From: Plecoglossus altivelis
Lineage: Eukaryota; Chordata; Actinopteri; Osmeriformes; Plecoglossidae
DNA length: 64,000 bases
Assembly: GCA_036571765.1 (NCBI GenBank)
Contig: BROE01000013.1
Span: 13,766,999 to 13,830,998 of the forward strand
Direction: 5' to 3'
The position numbers and the translations under genes are program-made. Numbering within the stretch: the stretch's first letter is position 1; each line of letters starts with the position of its first letter. The notes under the pieces were generated by a model. It made no database searches and was not told the origin of the DNA. It worked only from the letters and a program-made list of their open reading frames with translations. Shown piece after piece: positions 34,560-46,337 of this stretch.

Positions 34560-34570
34560 TGATTGACAGG
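34560..34570 (+). promoter_or_regulatory. PBX-MEIS/PREP-type site TGATTGACAGG (copy 4)
   Basis: Lies in GGTGATTGATTGACAGGCCCTGACAGGAAGG, whose core TGATTGACAGG matches the copies at 9001, 22199 and 22467. A second TGACAG half-site follows 5 bp later, at 34575-34580. Confidence 0.4.
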
Positions 34571-34727
34571 CCCTGACAGGAAGGATGTGTGGCGGTGCCT
34601 GTGGGTCACATGACCCAGCAGATGGCGGGGGACCATCCAGAGTGTGCTGCCTGCGTGTGTGGTCCCCTCTTCTCCCCCTGCTGGTTCCTTGGTCACATCA
34701 TCACAACAGCACACTGCTGAAGGACAG

Positions 34728-34762
34728 ATAGAGGGAGAGAGTGAGAGAGCTAGAGAGAGACG

Positions 34763-34826
<64 letters not shown>

Positions 34827-34945
34827 GAGACTGAGGGGCAAGAGACAGAAAGAGAGAGAGAGCTAGAGGGAGAGCTCAAGAGAGAGGAGACAGAGACAGA
34901 AAGAGAAGAGACAGACAGGAGACAGAGAGAGAGAGACACTCCTAC
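34728..34945. repeat. Homopurine region with (GA)n core
   Basis: Over 200 bp of GA-rich sequence. The pure GA core spans about 34769-34820, with AGACAGA variants after it. Confidence 0.92.
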
Positions 34946-35847
34946 AAACACAATCAAATAAGGATGGACAAGGACAAAGAGACACAGAAGGATGCAATTT
35001 GATTTTAAATTGGTGCTACATTCCCATATTCTTTGTTAATGGTGTGAAATACCTAAACAAAAAATACCTCTAGTTAATGTGATAGAGCTGGTGTTTGGTT
35101 TGACTTATCTATCCACCTACAGAAGCTCTAGCAGGGATGTGATCTGGGGCTGGGTTGGAGGAGGGGTCTGGAGAAGTCTCTAAAGCACAGATAGACTAAC
35201 AATGAGTGATTATTGCACTAACAACCTGCAGGCTGGGGGGGTTTGGGCGGGATGTGTGTGAGTGTGTAATGTGATTTCTCCTAACTACTATCTATCCTGG
35301 CCAATAGACAGCTGACCCTGCCATAGCCCCAGGTCACCCAAAGTTCAGGAGCCATATAGCAGGCATTATGGAGCACAGAAATAAGACAGAACACACACAT
35401 ACACCCGCACACGTGCACACACGCACGCGTCACACGCGGAAATGGGCGCGTGCGCGCTTACGGCAAATGCTGATAACAGATGCAAGTAACAGCCTCACGC
35501 AGACGGCGTCGAGAGAAACGCACGGTCATTATTCACACATGGAAATACAGAAAGCTGCAGAGACACGTGATGATATAAGGAGAAAAAAAGCCTCTTCGTT
35601 TGACTTTGCAGTCAAAAGTCTATTGCCAGTTAGGAACAGTGGTCTAGCGTCACCACCGAGACACAGAGGAGAGGGCTACAGGCACCACCCTGGAGCCCTG
35701 AGTCAGGGAGAGAGACGAGTGCAAGGTGAGAGGCTATGCAAGCAAATGGGAGTTAGAGGAAGATAGAGAGAGAAAGAGAATGTTTGATCGAGAGAAAACA
35801 AGAGCCAGAGTGAAAATCGGATCTATGGTTGAGTATGTGCGTGCGCG

Positions 35848-35910
<63 letters not shown>

Positions 35911-38087
35911 AGTGGCTGTTGATAGAGGTAGAACCAGGAAAGGTGGATGAAGAGAGAGCGGTAGAGTAGGCCTGCTAGTGAGTAATGAGCGCAGTGCTCC
36001 CTGAACAATCAGGCCCTCCATTTTGCTGTGTGCTTGGTGCTGATGTATAGTCTCTGGTGTGGGAGGACTTGTAATAAGACCATTTGGGCCTCTCATTGGA
36101 GGGCATTAGCGGCAGAGCTCAGAGAGTGGCCCTAACAGCATCTGCAGGGCCCGAGGACCAGCAATCCTCCTGCTCATTTATACTGGTGACGTAGAGGAAA
36201 CTCTACTTCAGCTTGCCAGGATTAGACTTTAAAGGGTCAAATCACCCCCTCTCTCTTACTCGCTCTTTCCCTCTCTCTCTCTCAGGCGCATGAGTGGCAA
36301 GCACCAAGAATTGTGTGCTATGAAAATAGATTTTTTTTAAAGGATGCATTCAAAGGATCAAAAGGATTAGTATGTGCCTACTTAGCCTGACCACAAATCA
36401 CTTGTGTTGGATCAATCCCATAGATCTATATGCTTGTACATATTTCAACCATGGATCCCGATGTGGGGGGTTCAATAAGATTCCTAGTGATTCATTTCAT
36501 TGTTCGTGAAAATACAGACCAAGTACTACTGTGGGACAAAGAACAACTATAGAAAATATGGAGTTTGCATCAGGTTCCTTGACAGAATCAAAGGGTCTTT
36601 ACAGAATGACCAACGAGCAAAACGGTACCATTGTACTGATCCGCCTCAAGAGTTCCGTTGCGATATGAGGGCTGATGTGGAGCTACCTGGGGAGCAGGCG
36701 CTGCCCTGTAGGGGGAAGCGCTTCTGTCAAACACAACCTAATCATCAATGAGCTTTCCTGGATGGAAGAAGATTTACACCCATGTTCAATTTCCTGGAAA
36801 AGAAAAGAGCAATTTCATGGAGAAATGATCATCTTGGAGTTGAATGATTATGTTTATGTTCCTGTAAGAACGGTAATATCAACACGGAACGCATCTCCAT
36901 AAACACAGGCGGGCACATGCACACACCGCAAACGCACTCCATACACGCAGCACCCCCCCTCCCCTCCCCCCAAACGCACGCTGAACAGATGGACGGAAGG
37001 ATGGATGAACGGGCGCCGCGGCTCAAAGGCCGAGAGGACGGGCGGATTGTTCTTATCACTCAAGAGCTGAGAGGATGTCTGTGTGCGTGCGTGCGTGCGT
37101 ATGGGGGGGCGTGTGCGTCTGTGTGGGAGTATGCGTGCCCCTGGAAGGCCCAGGGCCAAGGGAACAGGGCGTATGAGAACCCTGTGAGTGACAAGAGAAC
37201 ATGGATACCTCCATACCAACTGTCAATATGTTCCCTGGGCCTGGTAACAGGCAGGGTCTCTGGGGAGGTCGGCTGAAGCTCTGCCACAGTCAGGTGGGGA
37301 GGAAAACAATCTGGGGTGTCAATAATGGCGCGGAGCAGATGAAAAATGTTTTAATATTTGCAGCTGCTTTATGGCAGGCAGCCTGACAGTGATGGAGTCA
37401 ATGTCAGCTTTTTCCTTTTAAATGTCATCCTCTGTCTGTTCTCCCCCTCCCACTCCTCCTCTCTCTCCGCAGCTCTCTCTTGTGCTTGAGAGTGTGTCGT
37501 GTTTGTGCGTGTGTGCTTGTGTGTGTGTACGGGTTTGTGTGTGCATGTGTGAGATTGTGTACCTCAAAACATAAGTGGTTTTGTGAGAGAATGGGAGGAA
37601 CCGCATGTATTGATATATTTAATGTCTCTTTTTGTGTGTGCGTGTGCGTGTGTGGGTGCGCGTTGCTCATTCATGCTGGCATGTGTGTGTCTGTCTTGTC
37701 ATTGATCATGCTTTTCCAGAGTAACAGTAGGTGTGCTTCATGTCCAAATCTTCCTCCCTCCATCCCTTCCTCCCTCCCTCCATCCCACTCGTTCGTTTCA
37801 TGATGAAAATGCCCAGTGTTCCCACCTCTGCTCCATATCTTATCCTATTCTGTCCTTCTTTTTTCACTCTCTCCATTTCTCCATCCTTTTTCCCTCCACC
37901 AAGACTCAAAAAGCTCAACTAATCCAGCTTCTATCATTTAGATAATTGTTTCCTCCCATTTCCATTCCATTTGTGTTTGATTCTTTTTCATATGAGGCGA
38001 GATGGAAACAATAAACCCAAGAGCATCACCCTGCCGCTCAGCCACCATCATTACAATCAGCAAAAGTTCTCATAACGACCAAGCCAG
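34946..38087. other. Non-coding stretch with GA, CA and CT patches
   Basis: Holds CA/CG repeats (about 35394-35440), a pure (GA)n (35850-35907), a short CT patch (36249-36284), TG runs (about 37500-37560 and 37633-37660) and TCCCTCCA-type repeats (37755-37785). The remaining sequence is unique and no gene was recognised. Confidence 0.55.
35850..35907. repeat. (GA)29 microsatellite
   Basis: A pure 58-bp GA run preceded by GTGCGTGCGCGTGC, a short alternating purine-pyrimidine piece. Confidence 0.96.
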
Positions 38088-38387
38088 GTACTGACACTGC
38101 AGGTACCGATACTGCAGTCACTGACACTGTAGGTACTAACACTGCAGGTACTGATACTGCAGTCACTGACACTATAGGTACTGACACTGCAGGTACTGAC
38201 ACTGCAGTCACTGACACTGTAGGTACTGACACTGCAGATACTGACACTACAGGTACTGAGACTGCAGATACTGACACTGCAGGTACTGACACTGCAGGTA
38301 CTGATACTGCAGTCACTGACACTGCAGATACCGACACTACAGGTACTGACACTGCAGGTACTGACACTGCAGGTACTGATACTGCCA
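38088..38387. repeat. Minisatellite, 15-bp unit GTACTGACACTGCAG, 20 copies
   Basis: Twenty contiguous 15-bp units with no length variation. Variants are mainly TCACTGACACTGTAG and ATACTGACACTACAG. Because the unit is five codons, the minus strand reads as a long (VSVPA/VSVTA)n frame of 131 codons from 38433 to 38038. The peptide is purely repetitive with no signal or domain, so it is treated as non-coding. Confidence 0.95.
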
Positions 38388-41300
38388 TCCCTACTACTAT
38401 ACCTGGTATCCCATCACAATCTCCTGCTACCATTTATCATCCGTTCCCAACTAGTATTGCAAACAAGATCAATCGTTCAGTTCATCCAGAGATGTCCTTG
38501 ATTGATTAGCAAGTATTGTTATTGTGTCACAGCTCCCCCCAGTTGTCCTGCAAGCTGGGGTTTTAGTTGTGTTATTGTTGGCTGACCCAGTCATGCACCA
38601 CCTGACCCAGACATGCTCCCACTTAGAGGTTCAAAAGTCAAACTAGCTGCCATTGTCCCCTCTCTGACTCCCTCACCCCAGCATGACTGCCATGCACTCT
38701 GTGAGGGGGACCGCTGCCGTCACTGTGGTCATGAAGGGTGCTACACAGCCTAGACCCCAGTCCAAGCCTTCTGATCAAAACAACACACCAACAGCCTATT
38801 TTCCTTCTAAATACGTCACATAGCACAGACTATCCCATAATAACTAGCCACTATGGCTTTTGTACAGAAATGAAGGTGTGAATGAATGTGTATTTAGAGT
38901 CACAAACAGCAGAGGCATATTGTGTATTGCAGGTGGAAATAAATTTGCCTTTCGCTCTGCCTGCTGAGTAACCCAATGGGGGATTGATGTGTAATCCAGT
39001 CCCAGGCTTTTGGGCCTACATGGGAGATCTCACCTATGATGCCAGTCTGTTCACTTCCCCTGCCCCCTGCAGCAGGTGAGAGGAACCCAGCAGTGATGGC
39101 TGAAGAGACACCGAGCGTCTGGCTCGTCAAAATCACTTTACCCTTCCCTCAGAGAACATGCCGTTTATAGCAGAGATGGGAAAGGATGATTTGAACTGAG
39201 CATTACTATTTGAGAGGGTATTTTTCGTCCCATCAATGGGTGAAAGGTTTGAAGCATCTGGGCTGTGGACACTAGCCCAGCCTATCCTGCATGGCTCCAG
39301 CATTAAACTACACTGGTGGGTCTAATTAAATAGCCTAATCAGTTAACAAGTCAACCGAAGACAGTTAGAGATGAATTAAATAGGTAGTAGCCATAGCTGA
39401 GAGAGAGAGAAAGGGGAGGGAATTGCTGACTGGACAGTTGTGGTCTCTCCTGTGTAAAATAAAACTAGTAGGAGAGGCCATTAGAAAAGAACAGAGACTG
39501 GTGATGTGCTTGCTTCCTCTTCACTGGCATGGATTCGGCCAATCGTAATCCTCGCTTAGATTGAAAGTGTAACGTCTACATGTAGAGGCAAATTAGAGTA
39601 ACAACAACATGAAGCTAACAAACGAGGGAGGGAAGACACAACTCTAATCACCTCTGAGAAAAGTGTTATCACTTTTCCTCTTTTCTCTTCTGCTCCACTC
39701 TCCTTTCCTCTATTCTCTCCTATTTTCTCCTCTCCTCTTTTTTTCCTCAGCTGTCCTCGCCTCTCCTTTCCTCTCCTCAGTCCAGCCAGATCAGAACACT
39801 CCTCTTCTGGACACCACCTAGGAGACAGAAGGGGGATTGGAACGAGAGGGAATGTATAAGATTCTTGTCAGTCTGTATGTGTGTGTGTGAGAGAGAAAGT
39901 ATGTATTTGTGTTTGTGCTATGAACGCTGAGGGGGACTGAGTGTTTCCTGACGTGTGTGTGTGTGTGTGTTCGTGTGTGTGCGCCTCTGTCTCGCTGGGG
40001 CGTGGAGGTGTCATCATCCTGGTTCCCCAGCACCTGGTACCGTCAGCAGGCGGTCTGCAGCCCAGACCTGGACAGCTCTGGACAGGCTGACGAGACAGGC
40101 TGACAGCCAGCACTGGGCCTCCTGTCTCCTCCACGTCTCTGCACTGCCCAGAGAGAGGGAGATGGAGGGAAGGAGGAAGAGGGGGAGGGAGGGAGGGAGA
40201 GGCAGAAGATTGAGGGGGAAAAAAAGGAAAGGAGGGAGAGTTAGAGAGTGAGTGGGGCTGGAGAAGGGGATGGATGGGAGAGACATAAAGAAAGGCGGCA
40301 AAAGAGAGCGAGAGAAAGTGAAAAGAGAAACACAAAGGGAGAGGACAGACAGACAGACCAAGACAGAAGCGAAGAGGGGAAGGACGAGGGACTATCTCCG
40401 ATGTTCATGATGGCTACAATAGAGAGGGAAGTAGCTCAGTACGATGGTAGTGGTACTGTTTTATCCTGGACCACACACAAGCATGGATGTGTTGATAACA
40501 TTAATCTATCCTCATCTTTAAACAGTGCTCCGTCTCTGGGTTTAATTCTAGGTTACGTCCATCTTGCCTGCTCCTCTTCTGTCTGTCTCTTCTCTTTCTC
40601 CTCCCCCTCCCTCACTCTCCACCACTGTATCGCGTTCATGTTCTGGGTGGCAATAAATATTAGAATAAACTGGAGCTTCGAGCACGGCTGGCCATGGCTT
40701 CTGTTTGCTGTCGGTTCCCGTTGCCACGGTAGCTGAGTGACAGACCAGCCGAGGGGGGTGGGAGGAGGAGGTGACAGGGGGTGAGAAAACGAGGGGTTCT
40801 TTTTTCTATCATCATTTCTTTTTCTTTTTTCTTTTTTTTTTGTCAAGTAAATTTAGCCCCGGGAAGGATGAACATCACGAGTATCGGGCGCCAGCCGCTC
40901 TGCGATGTTGACGCACGTCCAATTGAATCAGATGTAATATCGGACACACTCCACATGAACAAAGAAGGCCGTGCAGCAGCGTCTCTCCTCTCGGGCCTCC
41001 GCGTCTCTCCCTTCTCCTCTCCCCTTTCATCTCCCCATCGTCTTCCGTCACCTTTCTGTTCCTAGTCCTCCTCTCCCCTGGCTGGCCCCTGAGCCAGCGC
41101 ACTTCTTGCCGCCTCTCACCTTCTCATTCCCATATCCGTTGCTTCCCTTAGCCTTCCCCCTCCCTTCACTCCTGTTCTCTTCCCTCCCTTCTCCCCCCTC
41201 TTCCTTCCTCACCTCATCCGTAGCCCGGCTCCCCCTCCTCGCCCTCCCCTTCCTCCCTATTCCCTTCTCTGCTTCGCTCCCTCTTCTCCTCTCCCTGCCA

Positions 41301-42117
41301 GCCCCTCAGTTCACTGGAGAGCATTCTGTCAACTCCACTCTGAAACAGAACACTGCTCTGAGACAAGAGGCAAAGGCGCTGCACTAATAACAACAGCGCT
41401 GTAAAAATATATACACATCAGGACATAGAAGCTGCCTTGTCAGCTGCCCGAGCACCAAACAGACATGGAGGCCCAACAAGAGCCTGCTAATTCTCTCACA
41501 CAGGAAAGACAAGCTAGAGGAGTCCCTGCGTAAGCCCACATATGTGTGAGGGTATGTGTGTTCATAATGTATGCGTGCATGTCTGTGTTTGGACGTGTGT
41601 GTGTATATGTGGGGGTGTTTCAAAGCTGGATGGGGTAATGGATGCACTGCAGTTGTAGACGGGGCACAGAAGAGGGTAGTCCAGTATGTCTTCCACTGTA
41701 TGTGTCTGTCAAGCAGGAGCTATATATAAAATATAAAAAAACATAAACAAAGGAAGTCGTGGGAATGGTTACCTGGCCCTTCTATCTTCTGCATAGCTTA
41801 AACATCCTGAAAAAATACCCCTTTGTCTGTGTGGCCTTTTCTCTCTCTCTCCCTCCAGCTCACCCTCCCTCAGCCCTAATGGTACAATGTTCTGGTACTA
41901 GATCACCCTGCCATGATTTACTAGTGCCCATTGATGACATGTTTCTCTGCCTGCCCCCCCGCCACGCCCCTCCATAACCTACCCACCCCTCCTCCCATCC
42001 TGTGTCCCCCTCACCCCTGCCTCCTCCGAGTCAGGACATCTCATACCACCCTAAGCAAACATCATGCCTTTCTTAAGTACCCCTGTGCCCTCAACCTATC
42101 TCTCTCCTCCCGTCTTC
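38388..42117. other. Non-coding stretch with CT- and GA-rich blocks
   Basis: Unique sequence to about 39600. Then TTTTCTC/CTCTCC-rich sequence (39676-39780), TG (39953-39982), purines (40146-40400), a T-rich run (40798-40841) and a 330-bp pyrimidine-rich block (40980-41310). CCAATCATCATT-like and other short motifs occur, but no gene is supported. Confidence 0.5.
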
Positions 42118-42905
42118 ACTTCAGTTCTCAGCTCCCTGACCCTGTGCTCGGAGTTGGCACCCTGTGAGACTCCCAACAGACTCTCTGTTCTACCCCTCTG
42201 TCCACTTATGCTAGAATCGTGAAATATAGACCGGTTGCCCGTCCATCTGGCTGATCACTGTCTACGCGCCTTGACTGCCATAAACTAAATGAACGATACC
42301 GATAGTTAGCAATCTGATTCACGTTGCGCAAAACCAAAAGGTGCAAATAATATCGAGACACGGGATGCCACCCCGCATTAAGACTTGACCACTTGTGAAA
42401 CATATTTGTGGTGGGCATCTTACAGGGATTGACTGTGTGCAAACACGCTCCCGAGACGAAAGACACCGCGAGACGCAGCTTTTGCAATAGACTTCTTATT
42501 TTCATCTTCATAGCTGCTTGTAGTATTCTTGCCTTCCTAATGAAATCATCAGCTCAAAATCGTGTCCAAACTGACTCACGGGAAGCTGATGCGACCTAAA
42601 AACCAATTCCTCTGCACGTCTAAAATGCTTGAGGCAGCGGAGGCGTGCGAGATGACAACGCATATCTTCCTCAACGCTTCCTTTGGATTGTGTGTTAGTT
42701 CTCCTTTTCTGTGGGCATCCGTCTCCCCTGGGGATGGCTCAAAGAAACAGAATCGTCCCATGGTTTTCCCACGCTACGAGGTCGGGCTCGCCGTACACCA
42801 GCCCACTTCATGCTGAGAGCTCTGCCTAAAGGCTACAACAAACAACAACGCCAAATTCGAAAAACGAGTACAAAGAGAGTAGTACGGGGAGAATTCTTTG
42901 CATTC
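42118..42905. repeat. Duplicated segment, copy A (longer version)
   Basis: About 790 bp that aligns collinearly with 50250-50868. Shared blocks include AATCTGATTCACGTTG, AACCAAAAGGTG, ATTTTCATCTTCAT, CCTAATGAAATCA, CCCATGGTTTTCCCAC and AAAGGCTACAACA. Most differences are 1-5-nt extra bases in this copy. It may be a real local duplication or an assembly duplicate. Confidence 0.75.
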
Positions 42906-45240
42906 GCCCCCCCTCCCAAACAAGGTATGTTGGAGGCCCCAGGACTGCATGGTTTACAGTATTGCTGACTCAGAACACACCCTGAGACGTATAGTACCTG
43001 CAGTACATACAGTGCACTCTCTTCATGCTTTGATGATGGTGTTGCTGACCTACAGCACACTAACAACAATTCAGTGCGGAACTCTGATGCACATTTGGCC
43101 AATGCAACCTGACAGGGGGATTTATTATCTAGAAAAGAGTAACGCTTGATTCACGTAGAGTTTAATCAATAATGCATTTTTACATTTTGGGCAGATATCG
43201 AAAGAGTTCACATTTCTATAAAAACCTATCACAGGATACTTAGGATACTTGACGGAGGACCTGAGAAGTAGCAGGGCGTCAGGGAGCAGGTGCAGTGTCC
43301 AACTTGAAAACATTTTGAATAAAGTTTATTTTATTTTCGGCAAACAGAAACAAAAAAAGTCTGACAGACCACGTTTGTGTTCTGAGGAGCTCGTTCTCTT
43401 TTGATCACACTCCTATGTAACGGGGGCACTGTGGCCTGTTGATAATGTCGCTGATTCCAACACCTTAGTACCCCCTAATCGGGCCCCCGCCACGCAGATT
43501 GGATGTAACTGCCGGGAGTTTTGAAAGCTAGTTTGTTGCTGTATTCGTTTCCCTCGCTGTTTTTCATAACAATAATACTTTGGGGGGGAAAAAACTAAAA
43601 ACATTAGAGATCACAACGTTTCAAAATAACAAATCAATTATCATCATGAGAAACGTGACCTCACTTCTAAGCGCAGGTGGAGGTAGGCTATGCATTAGCT
43701 GTGCAACTAGCCTGTAGATTTGGACAGGACAAAATGCAAGACATTGTATTTAAACTGAGAGCCGTTTAATGAAGACATCAATGGTAAGCTGTTCTTAATA
43801 TTTTTCTTGTTTTGTGACATGCTTCACACGTCGGCTGTTTGGCAAAAAGGCGTTGTTTGTTGCTGCTTGTTTGACCGCCGTATCTGCTACGTTGACGAAC
43901 TACTACATTGTTTGCTCACGTGTTTGTTTGTTGTCCTGCGTGGTTTGATTAAGCCTATCCAACAAACCTTAATGTCAAAATGTCATTACTTGGTTACAGG
44001 CTAGTTTAGTCTGCTTTGGTTGCCTTTTTGAACCTTCATCAGACTGAGGTTTGAGAAATCAATCGGTGAAATCCATGACTTCACCGTGGATCTAAATATT
44101 CCATGTCGGGCTACATTCATTCCAGTGGGTCATTGTTTAATAACACAGCCATGGCATTGTCCATTGTTCTAAACAGCACACCTCATTGTAACTTTGTTTC
44201 TCTCCGTTCTGCTCTTCCGTCTTCGTGCATCCCCCCTCTGCTGTGTCTTGCCTTCTAGAGGCTACAGGTCGGCCTATAAGAGCCCATGACATGTACTTGC
44301 CCCCCTCTGTATCAAGCCACCGGCTCTTCGTCTGGGCCTCACTCATGTGTTTTCAAAGACTGACGTTATCAGACTGTGTAAAGTGGTTCTACATCAAGCC
44401 CGGGATACGTGTGCGGTTTTGATCCACGCTCGAACTGTCTGAACAGATAAAACATGCTTTGGAAACACTTGGAGGAGATCCAGCACTTAAGGAGGAGAGC
44501 GAAGCATACAAAGAACAAGAGAGAAAATAAGAGCTACTCCACATCTCAATTTCTCCCTGAGAACAGTTTCATAAACGTTACGACGGGAGATGTAGCGCTG
44601 TGTGCCAAGTTCCTGCAGGGAAGTGAAGCAGTGCTTTTGAATCATGGTTTATGCTCTGCCTGCCATTCCTTAACTGTGACAAGACGTGTGAGGGAGAGCT
44701 TATTGTGCTCCATTGACTGGGTAACCTTTGCGGATCAGTGGAATTCCATCCTGATTAATCAGCCATGATTAGCATTTAGCCACCGCTTAAGGAGGCTTTT
44801 ATTTATTTCTATAGTTTTGCTGCTCTGCTCCGGGTTCATCCTGGCTAACGCGTTAAAGCCTTAGTCTGTCACTGTGACAGGGTCGCCACCAATGTTCATT
44901 ACATGACTGGGGAAAGTGGGTGGAGGTCACTGCTTTGTGGAACTTCTTAGGTGTCTCTCTCTCCTCTTCACTTCACTTCACTTCTGCTCTCCAACTCTTT
45001 ATTCTCCCCTTCTCACTTGTTTTCTATCAGGCTCTCTCCTTCCCTCCTTATATCTCCTTTTCCAGCCCCCCCCCCCCCCCCCCCACATAGCTCCCAGGCC
45101 CTCCAATGGATGTGTAATGTTGGAGTGTGGCCCATGGTGGCGATGTTGAGCCCTCTCAGAGGAGTTGAACAGCGCTGGAAATATGGACGTCGAGAGGAAA
45201 CGTGGCAGATGGCTGACAAGGCATTTTTACCCATAACGCC
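42906..45240. other. Non-coding unique sequence, no gene seen
   Basis: Repeat-poor, with a 19-C run at 45066-45084 and a CTTCACTTCACTTCACTTC repeat (about 44967-44985). A 104-codon frame at 44454-44768 has non-repetitive composition but no recognisable domain or splice context, so it is not called. Confidence 0.45.
45066..45084. repeat. Poly(C) run, 19 nt
   Basis: A single uninterrupted C run of 19. Long G/C homopolymers are hard to sequence, so its length may be unreliable. Confidence 0.8.
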
Positions 45241-45600
45241 CCAGTAAAACTTTAACTCCCAAGATTTAGTGCTAGCGCTCTGCACTTAGCAAGCTGCAGC
45301 CGCGGGCATATTTTTTCAAAAGTCCCAAACTGATGGTTTTGCAAGCTGCGCATAAACATGCTTTATTGATTGCGTTGTTAAAAGATTCAAAGGGTCAGTA
45401 TCATTTAGCAAAAGACAGTTTTAGAGGACAAATAAAAGCTAAAAATTGCTCAAACGTTGGGGCGGGCATCATTGATTTTTAAAGAAAAACAGAATTAAAT
45501 TATTCAGCGTGTCATAATATTGACTGATGAGGATTTTGAGTCATAATTTAGAAACTTTAAGGTTTCTGAGCAAGAACAGCAATTAAGCTGTGTAATTCAT
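45241..45600. other. Candidate conserved non-coding element
   Basis: Repeat-free, AT-rich, with TTTATTGATTGCG, TTAAATTATTCAGCG, GTCATAATATTGACTG, GAGTCATAATTTAG and CAATTAAGC. Conservation is not tested. Confidence 0.28.
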
Positions 45601-46040
45601 TCACTTCTGTAGGCTCTATCTCAGTGGATGAGGCTTGATGCCTCATGAAAATATAATCTCTTTGTTTTGCCCTCTACATAGACTCCCCCTGCTTCACAAT
45701 GCTCACATTTATCAGCAAAACTACCATCTTTTATTTGTGTCAGAGTAAAGAACACAGCCTTTATATGAATCAATGTTATTTGTTTTGAAAAAAGCATGGG
45801 TCTCTGCGAGAGAAAAAATATATATTGTAAGTATCCCAAGTAAATAGCTGTCTTAGCAGCCCCAAACTGAATTTATGAAGACAGTTCAGTCAGTTTCCAT
45901 CATTTGTATTCGCTGATGCCGAGCGAGCTCTTTGATAGGCTGCGTGTGTCTGACTGTGGGGCTCTGATTGGGCCCTTGATGGCTGTAGAGGTGGGAAGTA
46001 GCGGCTGCTGGAGAAGACACCGAACTGAGCCAGTCAGACA

Positions 46041-46190
46041 ACAGGAGGGCCATCTACACACGCGCGTGCACACACACACACACACCCAGACACACACACA
46101 CACAGACACACAACAGGAGGGCCATCTACACACGCGTGTGCACACACACATACACACACACACAGACACACACCAGGAGAGCCATCGTCA
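46041..46190. repeat. CA-bearing repeat, 60-72-bp unit, about 2.3 copies
   Basis: ACAGGAGGGCCATCTACACACGCG starts at 46041 and 46113, and a degraded third start (CCAGGAGAGCC) lies at 46173. Each unit contains an internal CA run with a CCCAGACAC or ACAGACAC variant. So a unique 20-bp head has been co-duplicated with its microsatellite. Confidence 0.85.
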
Positions 46191-46305
46191 GACCTGCTGC
46201 AGACGCCAGGATACTTTGACGGGCCACATGGAGAGAGGGAACGAGGTGATGTTACGACACTCAGGTGACAGCGACTCACATCTGTGCTCGGCAGCCAGCG
46301 CACAC

Positions 46306-46337
<32 letters not shown>

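Noticed and set aside
29488..38387. CRISPR-like arrays in the two minisatellites
   Set aside because: Units are contiguous with no unique spacers, and the genome is clearly vertebrate.
44454..44768. 104-codon open frame with ordinary composition
   Set aside because: Not repetitive, but at this length open frames arise by chance in 64 kb, and no homology, start context or splice signals support it.
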